A DNA stretch of 64,000 nucleotides from Solea solea (Eukaryota > Chordata > Actinopteri > Pleuronectiformes > Soleidae): assembly GCF_958295425.1 (NCBI RefSeq), contig NC_081146.1:1790165-1854164 (forward strand), read 5' to 3'. The notes beneath the pieces are model-generated. The model was not told the DNA's origin, ran no database searches, and worked only from the letters and a program-made list of their open reading frames with translations. Position 1 is the stretch's first letter. Every line of letters begins with the position of its first letter. The translations under genes were made by a program, and so were the position numbers. Below are positions 37,401-50,246 of the stretch, one piece after another.

Positions 37401-40400
37401 TGTGCAGTATTTCACTGGTGCAGTATTTGACTGGTGGTGTATTTGACTTGTGCAGTATTTCACTGGTGGTGTATTTGACTGGTGGTGTATTTGACTGGTG
37501 GTGTATTTGACTGGTGCAGTATTTGACTGGTGGTGTATTTGACTGGTGCAGTATTTGACTGGTGCAGTATTTGACTGGTGGTGTATTTGACTGGTGCAGT
37601 ATTTGACTAGTGCAGTATTTGACTGGTGGTGTATTTGACTTGTGCAGTATTTCACTGTTGCAGTATTTGACTGGTGGTGTATTTGACTGGTGGTGTATTT
37701 GACTGCTGGTGTATTTGACTGGTGGTGTATTTGACTGGTGGTGTATTTGACTGGTGGTGTATTTGACTGGTGCAGTATTTGACTGGTGGTGTATTTGACT
37801 TGTGCAGTATTTCACTGGTGCAGTATTTGACTGGTGGTGTATTTGACTTGTGCAGTATTTCACTGGTGCAGTATTTGACTGGTGGTGTATTTGACTGGTG
37901 GTGTATTTGACTGGTGCAGTATTTGACTGGTGGTGTATTTGACTGGTGCAGTATTTGACTGGTGCAGTATTTGACTGGTGGTGTATTTGACTGGTGCAGT
38001 ATTTGACTAGTGCAGTATTTGACTGGTGGTGTATTTGACTTGTGCAGTATTTCACTGGTGCAGTATTTGACTGGTGGTGTATTTGACTGGTGGTGTATTT
38101 GACTGGTGGTGTATTTGACTGGTGGTGTATTTGACTGGTGCAGTATTTGACTGGTGCAGTATTTGACTGGTGGTGTATTTGACTTGTGCAGTATTTCACT
38201 GGTGCAGTATTTGACTGGTGGTGTATTTGACTTGTGCAGTATTTCACTGGTGCAGTATTTGACTGGTGGTGTATTTGACTTGTGCAGTATTTGACTGGTG
38301 CAGTATTTGACTGGTGCAGTATTTGACTGGTGGTGTATTTGACTGGTGCAGTATTTGACTGGTGGTGTATTTGACTGGTGGTGTATTTGACTGGTGGTGT
38401 ATTTAATTGGTGGTGTATTTGACTGGTGCAGTATTTGACTGGTGCAGTATTTGACTGGTGGTGTATTTGACTGGTGCAGTATTTGACTGGTGCAGTATTT
38501 GACTGGTGCAGTATTTGACTGGTGGTGTATTTGACTGGTGCAGTATTTGACTTGTGCAGTATTTGACTGGTGGTGTATTTGACTGGTGCAGTATTTGACT
38601 GGTGGTGTATTTGACTGGTGGTGTATTTGATTGGTGGTGTATTTGACTGGTGCAGTATTTGACTGGTGGTGTATTTGACTGGTGCAGTATTTGACTGGTG
38701 CAGTATTTGACTGGTGGTGTATTTGACTGGTGGTGTATTTGACTTGTGCAGTATTTGACTGGTGGTGTATTTGACTGGTGGTGTATTTGACTGGTGCAGT
38801 ATTTGACTGGTGGTGTATTTGACTGGTGCAGTATTTGACTGGTGGTGTATTTGACTTGTGCAGTATTTCACTGGTGCAGTATTTGACTGGTGGTGTATTT
38901 GACTTGTGCAGTATTTGACTGGTGCAGTATTTGACTGGTGCAGTATTTGACTGGTGGTGTATTTGACTGGTGCAGTATTTGACTGGTGGTGTATTTGACT
39001 GGTGGTGTATTTGACTGGTGGTGTATTTGATTGGTGGTGTATTTGACTGGTGCAGTATTTGACTGGTGCAGTATTTGACTGGTGGTGTATTTGACTGGTG
39101 CAGTATTTGACTGGTGCAGTATTTGACTGGTGCAGTATTTGACTGGTGGTGTATTTGACTGGTGCAGTATTTGACTGGGGATGTATTTGACTGGTGGTGT
39201 ATTTGATTGGTGGTGTATTTGACTGGTGCAGTATTTGACTGGTGGTGTATTTGACTGGTGCAGTATTTGACTGGTGCAGTATTTGACTGGTGGTGTATTT
39301 GACTGGTGGTGTATTTGACTTGTGCAGTATTTGACTGGTGGTGTATTTGACTGGTGGTGTATTTGACTGGTGGTGTATTTGACTGGTGCAGTATTTGACT
39401 GGTGGTGTATTTGACTGGTGCAGTATTTGACTGGTGGTGTATTTGACTGGTGGTGTATTTGACTGGTGGTGTATTTGACTGGTGCAGTATTTGACTGGTG
39501 GTGTATTTGACTGGTGCAGTATTTGACTGGTGCAGTATTTGACTGGTGGTGTATTTGACTGGTGCAGTATTTGACTAGTGCAGTATTTGACTGGTGGTGT
39601 ATTTGACTTGTGCAGTATTTCACTGGTGCAGTATTTGACTGGTGGTGTATTTGACTGGTGGTGTATTTGACTGGTGGTGTATTTGACTGGTGCAGTATTT
39701 GACTGGTGCAGTATTTGACTGGTGGTGTATTTGACTTGTGCAGTATTTCACTGGTGCAGTATTTGACTGGTGGTGTATTTGACTTGTGCAGTATTTCACT
39801 GGTGGTGTATTTGACTGGTGGTGTATTTGACTGGTGGTGTATTTGACTGGTGCAGTATTTGACTGGTGGTGTATTTGACTGGTGCAGTATTTGACTGGTG
39901 CAGTATTTGACTGGTGGTGTATTTGACTGGTGCAGTATTTGACTGGTGGTGTATTTGACTGGTGGTGTATTTGACTGGTGGTGTATTTGATTGGTGGTGT
40001 ATTTGACTGGTGCAGTATTTGACTGGTGCAGTATTTGACTGGTGGTGTATTTGACTGGTGCAGTATTTGACTGGTGCAGTATTTGACTGGTGCAGTATTT
40101 GACTGGTGGTGTATTTGACTGGTGCAGTATTTGACTTGTGCAGTATTTGACTGGTGGTGTATTTGACTGGTGCAGTATTTGACTGGTGGTGTATTTGACT
40201 GGTGGTGTATTTGATTGGTGGTGTATTTGACTGGTGCAGTATTTGACTGGTGCAGTATTTGACTGGTGGTGTATTTGACTGGTGGTGTATTTGACTTGTG
40301 CAGTATTTGACTGGTGGTGTATTTGACTGGTGGTGTATTTGACTGGTGCAGTATTTGACTGGTGGTGTATTTGACTGGTGCAGTATTTGACTGGTGGTGT

Positions 40401-43400
40401 ATTTGACTTGTGCAGTATTTCACTGGTGCAGTATTTGACTGGTGGTGTATTTGACTTGTGCAGTATTTGACTGGTGCAGTATTTGACTGGTGCAGTATTT
40501 GACTGGTGGTGTATTTGACTGGTGCAGTATTTGACTGGTGGTGTATTTGACTGGTGGTGTATTTGACTGGTGGTGTATTTGATTGGTGGTGTATTTGACT
40601 GGTGCAGTATTTGACTGGTGCAGTATTTGACTGGTGGTGTATTTGACTGGTGCAGTATTTGACTGGTGCAGTATTTGACTGGTGCAGTATTTGACTGGTG
40701 GTGTATTTGACTGGTGCAGTATTTGACTTGTGCAGTATTTGACTGGTGGTGTATTTGACTGGTGCAGTATTTGACTGGGGATGTATTTGACTGGTAGTGT
40801 ATTTGATTGGTGGTGTATTTGACTGGTGCAGTATTTGACTGGTGGTGTATTTGACTGGTGCAGTATTTGACTGGTGCAGTATTTGACTGGTGGTGTATTT
40901 GACTGGTGGTGTATTTGACTTGTGCAGTATTTGACTGGTGGTGTATTTGACTGGTGGTGTATTTGACTGGTGGTGTATTTGACTGGTGCAGTATTTGACT
41001 GGTGGTGTATTTGACTGGTGCAGTATTTGACTGGTGGTGTATTTGACTGGTGGTGTATTTGACTGGTGGTGTATTTGACTGGTGCAGTATTTGACTGGTG
41101 GTGTATTTGACTGGTGCAGTATTTGACTGGTGCAGTATTTGACTGGTGGTGTATTTGACTGGTGCAGTATTTGACTAGTGCAGTATTTGACTGGTGGTGT
41201 ATTTGACTTGTGCAGTATTTGACTAGTGCAGTATTTGACTGGTGGTGTATTTGACTTGTGCAGTATTTCACTGGTGCAGTATTTGACTGGTGGTCTATTT
41301 GACTGGTGGTGTATTTGACTGGTGCAGTATTTGGCTGGTGGTGTATTTGACTTGTGCAGTATTTCACTGGTGCAGTATTTGACTGGTGGTGTATTTGACT
41401 TGTGCAGTATTTGACTGGTGCAGTATTTGACTGGTGGTGTATTTGACTGGTGGTGTATTTGACTGGTGGTGTATTTGACTGGTGCAGTATTTGAATGGTG
41501 GTGTATTTGACTGGTGCAGTATTTGACTGGTGCAGTATTTGACTGGTGGTGTATTTGACTGGTGCAGTATTTGACTAGTGCAGTATTTCACTGGTGGTGT
41601 ATTTGACTTGTGCAGTATTTCACTGGTGCAGTATTTGACTGGTGGTGTATTTGACTGGTGGTGTATTTGACTGGTGCAGTATTTGACTGGTGCAGTATTT
41701 GACTGGTGGTGTATTTGACTGGTGCAGTATTTGACTGGTGGTGTATTTGACTTGTGCAGTATTTCACTGGTGCAGTATTTGACTGGTGGTGTATTTGACT
41801 TGTGCAGTATTTGACTGGTGCAGTATTTGACTGGTGGTGTATTTGACTGGTGGTGTATTTGACTGGTGGTGTATTTGACTGGTGCAGTATTTGACTGGTG
41901 CAGTATTTGACTGGTGCAGTATTTGACTGGTGGTGTATTTGACTGGTGCAGTATTTGACTAGTGCAGTATTTGACTGGTGGTGTATTTGACTTGTGCAGT
42001 ATTTCACTGGTGCAGTATTTGACTGGTGGTGTATTTGACTGGTGCAGTATTTGACTGGTGGTGTATTTGACTGGTGGTGTATTTGACTGGTGGTGTATTT
42101 GATTGGTGGTGTATTTGACTGGTGCAGTATTTGACTGGTGCAGTATTTGACTGGTGGTGTATTTGACTGGTGCAGTATTTGACTGGTGCAGTATTTGACT
42201 GGTGCAGTATTTGACTGGTGGTGTATTTGACTGGTGCAGTATTTGACTTGTGCAGTATTTGACTGGTGGTGTATTTGACTGGTGCAGTATTTGACTGGTG
42301 GTGTATTTGACTGGTGGTGTATTTGATTGGTGGTGTATTTGACTGGTGCAGTATTTGACTGGTGGTGTATTTGACTGGTGCAGTATTTGACTGGTGCAGT
42401 ATTTGACTGGTGGTGTATTTGACTGGTGGTGTATTTGACTTGTGCAGTATTTGACTGGTGGTGTATTTGACTGGTGGTGTATTTGACTGGTGCAGTATTT
42501 GACTGGTGGTGTATTTGACTGGTGCAGTATTTGACTGGTGGTGTATTTGACTTGTGCAGTATTTCACTGGTGCAGTATTTGACTGGTGGTGTATTTGACT
42601 TGTGCAGTATTTCACTGGTGCAGTATTTGACTGGTGCAGTATTTGACTGGTGGTGTATTTGACTGGTGCAGTATTTGACTGGTGGTGTATTTGACTGGTG
42701 GTGTATTTGACTGGTGGTGTATTTGATTGGTGGTGTATTTGACTGGTGCAGTATTTGACTGGTGCAGTATTTGACTGGTGGTGTATTTGACTGGTGCAGT
42801 ATTTGACTGGTGCAGTATTTGACTGGTGCAGTATTTGACTGGTGGTGTATTTGACTGGTGGTGTATTTGACTGGTGCAGTATTTGACTGGTGCAGTATTT
42901 GACTGGTGGTGTATTTGACTGGTGCAGTATTTGACTAGTGCAGTATTTGACTGGTGGTGTATTTGACTTGTGCAGTATTTCACTGGTGCAGTATTTGACT
43001 GGTGGTGTATTTGACTGGTGGTGTATTTGACTGGTGGTGTATTTGACTGGTGCAGTATTTGACTGGTGGTGTATTTGACTGGTGGTGTATTTGACTTGTG
43101 CAGTATTTCACTGGTGCAGTATTTGACTGGTGGTGTATTTGACTGGTGGTGTATTTGACTGGTGGTGTATTTGACTGGTGCAGTATTTGACTGGTGGTGT
43201 ATTTGACTGGTGCAGTATTTGACTGGTGCAGTATTTGACTGGTGGTGTATTTGACTGGTGCAGTATTTGACTAGTGCAGTATTTGACTGGTGGTGTATTT
43301 GACTTGTGCAGTATTTCACTGGTGCAGTATTTGACTGGTGGTGTATTTGACTGGTGGTGTATTTGACTGGTGGTGTATTTGACTGGTGGTGTATTTGACT

Positions 43401-46400
43401 GGTGCAGTATTTGACTGGTGGTGTATTTGACTGGTGGTGTATTTGACTTGTGCAGTATTTCACTGGTGCAGTATTTCACTGGTGCAGTATTTGACTGGTG
43501 GTGTATTTGACTGGTGCAGTATTTGACTGGTGGTGTATTTGACTGGTGGTGTATTTGACTTGTGCAGTATTTCACTGGTGCAGTTTTTGACTGGTGGTGT
43601 ATTTGACTGGTGGTGTATTTGACTGGTGATGTATTTGACTGGTGCAGTATTTGACTGGTGGTGTATTTGACTGGTGGTGTATTTGACTGGTGCAGTATTT
43701 GACTGGTGGTGTATTTGACTGGTGCAGTATTTGACTGGTGCAGTATTTGACTGGTGCAGTATTTGACTGGTGGTGTATTTGACTGGTGCAGTATTTGACT
43801 AGTGCAGTATTTGACTGGTGGTGTATTTGACTTGTGCAGTATTTCACTGGTGCAGTATTTGACTGGTGGTGTATTTGACTGGTGGTGTATTTGACTGGTG
43901 GTGTATTTGACTGGTGCAGTATTTGACTGGTGGTGTATTTGACTGGTGGTGTATTTGACTGGTGCAGTATTTCACTGGTGCAGTATTTGACTGGTGGTGT
44001 ATTTGACTGGTGGTGTATTTGACTGGTGGTGTATTTGACTGGTGCAGTATTTGACTGGTGGTGTATTTGACTGGTGCAGTATTTGACTGTTGCAGTATTT
44101 GACTGGTGGTGTATTTGACTGGTGCAGTATTTGACTAGTGCAGTATTTGACTGGTGGTGTATTTGACTTGTGCAGTATTTCACTGGTGCAGTATTTGACT
44201 GGTGGTGTATTTGACTGGTGGTGTATTTGACTGGTGGTGTATTTGACTGGTGGTGTATTTGACTGGTGCAGTATTTGACTGGTGGTGTATTTGACTGGTG
44301 GTGTATTTGACTTGTGCAGTATTTCACTGGTGCAGTATTTGACTGGTGGTGTATTTGACTGGTGGTGTATTTGACTGGTGGTGTATTTGACTGGTGCAGT
44401 ATTTGACTGGTGGTGTATTTGACTGGTGCAGTATTTGACTGGTGGTGTATTTGACTGGTGCAGTATTTGACTGGTGGTGTATTTGACTGGTGCAGTATTT
44501 GACTGGTGGTGTATTTGACTTGTGCAGTATTTCACTGGTGCAGTATTTCACTGGTGCAGTATTTGACTGGTGGTGTATTTGACTGGTGCAGTATTTGACT
44601 GGTGGTGTATTTGACTTGTGCAGTATTTCACTGGTGCAGTATTTGACTGGTGGTGTATTTGACTGGTGGTGTATTTGACTGGTGCAGTATTTGACTGGTG
44701 GTGTATTTGACTGGTGGTGTATTTGACTTGTGCAGTATTTCACTGGTGCAGTATTTGACTGGTGGTGTATTTGACTGGTGGTGTATTTGACTGGTGGTGT
44801 ATTTGACTGGTGCAGTATTTGACTGGTGGTGTATTTGACTGGTGCAGTATTTGACTGGTGCAGTATTTGACTGGTGGTGTATTTGACTGGTGCAGTATTT
44901 GACTAGTGCAGTATTTGACTGGTGGTGTATTTGACTTGTGCAGTATTTCACTGGTGCAGTATTTGACTGGTGGTGTATTTGACTGGTGGTGTATTTGACT
45001 GGTGGTGTATTTGACTGGTGGTGTATTTGACTGGTGCAGTATTTGACTGGTGGTGTATTTGACTGGTGGTGTATTTGACTTGTGCAGTATTTCACTGGTG
45101 CAGTATTTGACTGGTGGTGTATTTGACTGGTGGTGTATTTGACTGGTGCAGTATTTGACTGGTGGTGTATTTGACTGGTGGTGTATTTGACTTGTGCAGT
45201 ATTTCACTGGTGCAGTATTTGACTGGTGGTGTATTTGACTGGTGGTGTATTTGACTGGTGCAGTATTTGACTGGTGGTGTATTTGACTGGTGGTGTATTT
45301 GACTGGTGGTGTATTTGACTGGTGCAGTATTTGACTGGTGGTGTATTTGACTGGTGGTGTATTTGACTTGTGCAGTATTTCACTGGTGCAGTATTTCACT
45401 GGTGCAGTATTTGACTGGTGGTGTATTTGACTGGTGCAGTATTTGACTGGTGGTGTATTTGACTTGTGCAGTATTTCACTGGTGCAGTTTTTGACTGGTG
45501 GTGTATTTGACTGGTGGTGTATTTGACTGGTGGTGTATTTGACTGGTGCAGTATTTGACTGGTGGTGTATTTGACTGGTGGTGTATTTGACTGGTGCAGT
45601 ATTTGACTGGTGCAGTATTTGACTGGTGGTGTATTTGACTTGTGCAGTATTTCACTGGTGCAGTATTTGAATGGTGGTGTATTTGACTGGTGCAGTATTT
45701 GACTGGTGCAGTATTTGACTGGTGGTGTATTTGACTTGTGCAGTATTTCACTGGTGCAGTATTTGAATGGTGGTGTATTTGACTGGTGCAGTATTTGACT
45801 GGTGGTGTATTTGACTGGTGGTGTATTTGATTGGTGGTGTATTTGACTGGTGCAGTATTTGACTGGTGCAGTATTTGACTGGTGGTGTATTTGACTGGTG
45901 CAGTATTTGACTGGTGCAGTATTTGACTGGTGCAGTATTTGACTGGTGGTGTATTTGACTGGTGGTGTATTTGACTGGTGCAGTATTTGACTGGTGCAGT
46001 ATTTGACTGGTGGTGTATTTGACTGGTGCAGTATTTGACTAGTGCAGTATTTGACTGGTGGTGTATTTGACTTGTGCAGTATTTCACTGGTGCAGTATTT
46101 GACTGGTGGTGTATTTGACTGGTGGTGTATTTGACTGGTGGTGTATTTGACTGGTGGTGTATTTGACTGGTGGTGTATTTGACTGGTGCAGTATTTGACT
46201 GGTGGTGTATTTGACTGGTGGTGTATTTGACTTGTGCAGTATTTCACTGGTGCAGTATTTGACTGGTGGTGTATTTGACTGGTGGTGTATTTGACTGGTG
46301 CAGTATTTGACTGGTGGTGTATTTGACTGGTGGTGTATTTGACTGGTGGTGTATTTGACTGGTGCAGTATTTGACTGGTGGTGTATTTGACTGGTGCAGT

Positions 46401-46869
46401 ATTTGACTGGTGGTGTATTTGACTTGTGCAGTATTTCACTGGTGCAGTATTTCACTGGTGCAGTATTTGACTGGTGGTGTATTTGACTGGTGCAGTATTT
46501 GACTGGTGGTGTATTTGACTTGTGCAGTATTTCACTGGTGCAGTTTTTGACTGGTGGTGTATTTGACTGGTGGTGTATTTGACTGGTGGTGTATTTGACT
46601 GGTGCAGTATTTGACTGGTGGTGTATTTGACTGGTGGTGTATTTGACTGGTGCAGTATTTGACTGGTGCAGTATTTGACTGGTGGTGTATTTGACTTGTG
46701 CAGTATTTCACTGGTGCAGTATTTGAATGGTGGTGTATTTGACTGGTGCAGTATTTGACTGGTGCAGTATTTGACTGGTGGTGTATTTGACTTGTGCAGT
46801 ATTTCACTGGTGCAGTATTTGAATGGTGGTGTATTTGACTGGTGCAGTATTTGACTGGTGGTGTATTTG
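25500..46869. repeat. Array domain rich in the TTGTGCAG-TATTTCAC composite variant
   Basis: From about 25.5 kb rightwards, a two-monomer composite (GACTTGTGCAG followed by TATTTCACTGG) recurs dozens of times. To the left, TATTTCAC is seen only at about 20704 and 22704. This separates the array into two homogenisation domains. Confidence 0.75.
33801..34000. other. Assembly gap (200 N)
   Basis: Exactly 200 N within the 16-bp array. The round size suggests a placeholder gap, so the true array length is unknown. Frames drawn through it are meaningless. Confidence 0.99.
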
Positions 46870-47125
46870 CTCAGGTCTACATTTCAGCGCCCACCACATA
46901 AAGATCACTAAACATCCTCTGTTGGTTCTAAACCACCAAACTCTCTCTCTAGAGAAAAAAGACAGAAGCCACAGCTTTACTGAGGATTTCCTGTGTGACA
47001 TTTGCTGCTGTATCTGTTAAAAAAACTATCTTTTTAGCCTTCAAATTTTAGCAGCCCAGCTTATAAATGTTCACCAAAACACAGCAAATTTAGTTATAGA
47101 TGACATTTTATTCACACATGCATCC

Positions 47126-47274
47126 AATTAAATTAAATTAAATTAAGTTAAGTTAAGTTAAGTTAAGTTAAGTTAAGTTAAGTTAAATTAAATTAAATTA
47201 AATTAAATTAACTTAACTTAACTTAACTTAACTTAACTTAAATTAAATTAAATTAAGTTAAGTTAAGTTAATTA
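47126..47274. repeat. Pentanucleotide array with fold-back symmetry
   Basis: About 150 bp of AAATT, AAGTT and AACTT pentamers. A run of about 8 AAGTT units is followed by AAATT units and then about 6 AACTT units. AACTT is the reverse complement of AAGTT, so the two runs can pair into a stem of about 30 bp. Confidence 0.9.
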
Positions 47275-47670
47275 ACGGGACGTTAATTTCCCGTTCTCTA
47301 AATATACATGCACCATGTAGCATGAAATGTGTTGTAGATGACAGATGGCCGGCCAGATAACATTAAACCAACGATAATGTCAAAATGTCAAAATGTGCCA
47401 CAGTGGAAATTTCTTGTGAAACTACATCTGGAAAATGCTGGGGGTGTGAGTTTGAAGCTGTTTCATAATTGAACGATGTCTTTCTCTTCCTCTGAGTTTA
47501 ATTAGTCAATGCAGTTCATAAGAACAGGAACAAGACACCTGAGCTCTCATTTTGGCACAGTAGCTCCGTCTGCTGGATGTATTCCCTTCATGTGTTACTT
47601 TAGATTAACCTGAGTGATATGCAGTCATAGAAGCGCAGCTTAAAACACAGATGTTCTCAGTTTCTGTGTG

Positions 47671-47706
47671 AAATCCTTCATTCACTTTAGCTTGAATGAA
47701 GGATTT
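47671..47706. repeat. Perfect inverted repeat (14-bp arms, 8-nt loop)
   Basis: AAATCCTTCATTCA at 47671-47684 and its exact reverse complement at 47693-47706 flank an 8-nt loop. The stem is too short for a canonical microRNA precursor. Confidence 0.75.
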
Positions 47707-48771
47707 CTTGTGTCCCCATGAACTGTGGTGTGAGGGAGAGTCAGTGAGTCAGCTATAACCAAGCTTCATTTACAGTTCAAAAATAGCAAGATAAAAGAAA
47801 ACAAATATGTGTAATAAAGCTAGTTTTTCTTCACATGCCTGCTGGCAATGTTTGACTGAGAGCATGCATCTGTGTCTCAATCTGATTTCTGAATTTGAAC
47901 TGAGCCCTGTTGATGATGTAGTTTACAGTCAGAGAGGTAGAACTGTAGATCGTCTTCATTTCTATCATTTTACACGGGACACTGGGCTTTTTGATAGACT
48001 TTCTGAAGCCAGGAGCCCGATTAAGTGTCTTAATCATGTGTGTGAGAAACTGTCAGCCCAATGTCCTGGACTCCGCTCGAAGACTACGGCACCAAGACTG
48101 GCTCGCGCGTAAAATGATAATACAGGTCTTCCACAAGATGGCAACATTCCTCTGGCCAGAATTGAACCAGGTGAGAATGTTGTCACAGTCACGAATGGCT
48201 GCAGGTGCTCCAGATGTGGAGAGTCGACACCCAGAGCTCTCCGGAGTCAAACCCACTCACAGTCCCACTCCTCCTCCTCCTCGGCCTATTTAGAGTGCTG
48301 AGATCTTCACAGAGGACTTATTTTATTTCGTTGTTCCAGTTTCCAAGTGGCCTATGTAAATGTATAAATGACAAAAGGGAAAAGGGCTGTGTGCGTGCGC
48401 ACATTTGAATAATGTCGGGCTGTCAATCAAAAGGTACTTGTCAGCTCTACATGTACAAGGGCACGCAGCATGAAACATTTGAAAGGTTCAAAAATGAACA
48501 TTAAGAACAATCCTGGAATATTAGGCCTGAATGTTGACTGGCTGACGCTGGACACATGTAAATGTCACAGTATTGCTACATTATTATAGCGGCTGCAATA
48601 CTAGGACGGATCAAATCAAAATAAAACCTCATTTAAACGCCCGGTGCATTATGGAGCCAGATACAGCACGATACTGCAGGACAGTTGGTCACAGCCTTTA
48701 TTGAAACCACAGCAGAGGGAGTGGCAAACAGGCATCAGCAGGGACGAGTGAAGGCAGAGATGCACGTCGTT

Positions 48772-48965
48772 TCAATTCAATTCAACACCTTTATTTATCC
48801 CCGCAGGGCAATTCAGTTTGCAGCCTCAGTCACATAAAACGTACAACAAAACAACAACAACAACAAAACAACAACAAACGCCGCCCCGAGGGCATCAAAC
48901 AGAATTCAGGATGACTAATGACCTTCCTAGCTTCCTGGATAACCCTTTTTTCCAGATGGAAAGTC
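48772..48965 (-). mobile_element. Probable fish transposon 3' end
   Basis: TCAATTCAATTCAACACC followed by TTTATTTATCCC and an (ACA)n-rich stretch resembles the terminal region of common fish retroelements, read on the minus strand. No coding part is left. Confidence 0.4.
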
Positions 48966-49972
48966 CTTTAGTCCTTTTTTGCATGAGGGCGTGTTAGTGA
49001 GGGGTGGAGTCTGCTGAATGAACTGCGACACATGGCTTTGTAAGTATTTCTTCAAATCTATCGTACATACTGTATGTTACAGCAGTTTAAGACAGAAAAT
49101 TAAAAACATAAACATATTTATATGTGATGACCTTTCATGGCTCACCTGAAATCTTAAGGAGTCTATAAGATTTTATATAATATATGAATCAGAAAAAAAC
49201 ATTTGACACCTCCGCATGAGAGTCCTGAGCTTCTCAAGACATCGGTGCAAATCTGCTCTGATACCTGAACTCTGAGCAGCAGCAGAACGTCACTGATAAC
49301 ACGGGTGAAAAAGGCTCAACTGGCTTTATCAGTGACCAGCAGGAAAACCAAGTGACTGAGCTCAGTGCAGACCACACATTATAGGCATGTGACAGATGAG
49401 ATAATAAAATGACATGAAGTCTTTAAAAATATCTCAATCAGATGTTGTAGAAATGTCTACATTATCAGTCTGCTAATGTTTTCAATAAACATGGATGCTG
49501 CTGCACAATTGGACAATGGATTACCTACGGCCCGCCCACCACTGTGCCAGGTGATGGAATAGAAACAGAATATAAGACTAAATGTAATATTGCAATATTT
49601 TTATAGTAGTAATAAGACATTGGGTTGTAATCATTGCTTTATTAAATGTATATGAAATGACATATATTTAAGCTGTTTTAATCACAATTATCCTTGTCAT
49701 TATTTGCTAAATTTTCAATTTAATTCTGTTTTTGTGCATCATAAATATGATTTTATTGACATTATATTTTAAAACAAACACTTTTACTTTGCAATTCTGT
49801 CTAATATCATAATGAATATCTATCTATCTATGATAGTTCTTTTTCCACTATGTCGGCCCCGCTTGACCAGACTAGAAGCTCATTGGCCCCCCCAGGTCAT
49901 TTGAGTTTGACACCCCTGGGGATAAAAAAAAGGGGAGGCTCTATCAATAGGAGGCGTGTCGTGAGCTCGCTG

Positions 49973-49989
49973 TGCCACTAGAGGGCGGT
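49973..49989 (+). promoter_or_regulatory. CTCF-like motif near the TRIM gene start
   Basis: TGCCACTAGAGGGCGGT agrees well with the vertebrate CTCF core (CCACNAGRGGGCG). It lies about 260 bp upstream of the TRIM start codon in the presumed promoter. Prediction from a motif only. Confidence 0.45.
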
Positions 49990-50246
49990 GTTGTGTAATA
50001 TAATCCCTGGCGGAGTTTGCTGCCTGTCATCAAAACCCGGAAAGAGAGGATAAGTTGTTGCGCACAATGGTGTCACTACTCTGACAGATGTTACACTTCA
50101 CCCGGGACTGTTTCTTCACTTTTCTTAGCGAAACCTCGACGTAACGCTCACAAACAGCGCGTCAACGTGTTGGTTTAAATTAAGTCAAAAACGAAAGTTA
50201 AACAAGTGAGTAGGCCCCGCGGAGCCTCGGCTGAGAGACGGACAAC

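Larger units (their letters stand above)
19698..46869. repeat. 27-kb tandem array of a 16-bp unit (about 1,700 copies)
   Basis: Head-to-tail 16-mers of two main types, TATTTGACTGGTGGTG and TATTTGACTGGTGCAG, differing at two positions. Minor variants include TTGTGCAG, a GAC to CAC change, CTAGTG, GATTGG, GGGGATG and GTTGCAG. Periodicity is almost indel-free: variants recur at offsets that are multiples of 16. On the minus strand neither main monomer has a stop in any frame, which produces open frames up to 2,132 codons. On the plus strand a TGA occurs every 48 bp in every frame. Long minus frames begin at GTG or at rare variant ATGs. No coding signal beyond openness is visible. No centromere or telomere role can be inferred from sequence alone. 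Confidence 0.98.
46870..50246. other. Intergenic between array and TRIM gene
   Basis: No coding gene recognised in 3.4 kb. It holds a pentanucleotide array (47126-47274), a hairpin (47671-47706), a probable transposon 3' end (48772-48965) and the TRIM promoter region at the right side. Confidence 0.6.

Noticed and set aside
19653..46807. Dozens of long minus-strand open frames with HHQSNTAPVKYCTSQI-type repeats as a giant repeat protein
   Set aside because: They follow from a stop-free 16-bp monomer, occur in all frames, mostly begin at GTG, and end only at variant monomers. There is no start context, splice structure or domain.
19698..46869. CRISPR array
   Set aside because: There are no spacers: the units are directly adjacent 16-mers. 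The genome is eukaryotic and no cas genes are present.
47831..48293. Short open frames on both strands as small genes
   Set aside because: No recognisable domains, no splice-linked partners, and overlapping frames on both strands of similar length.
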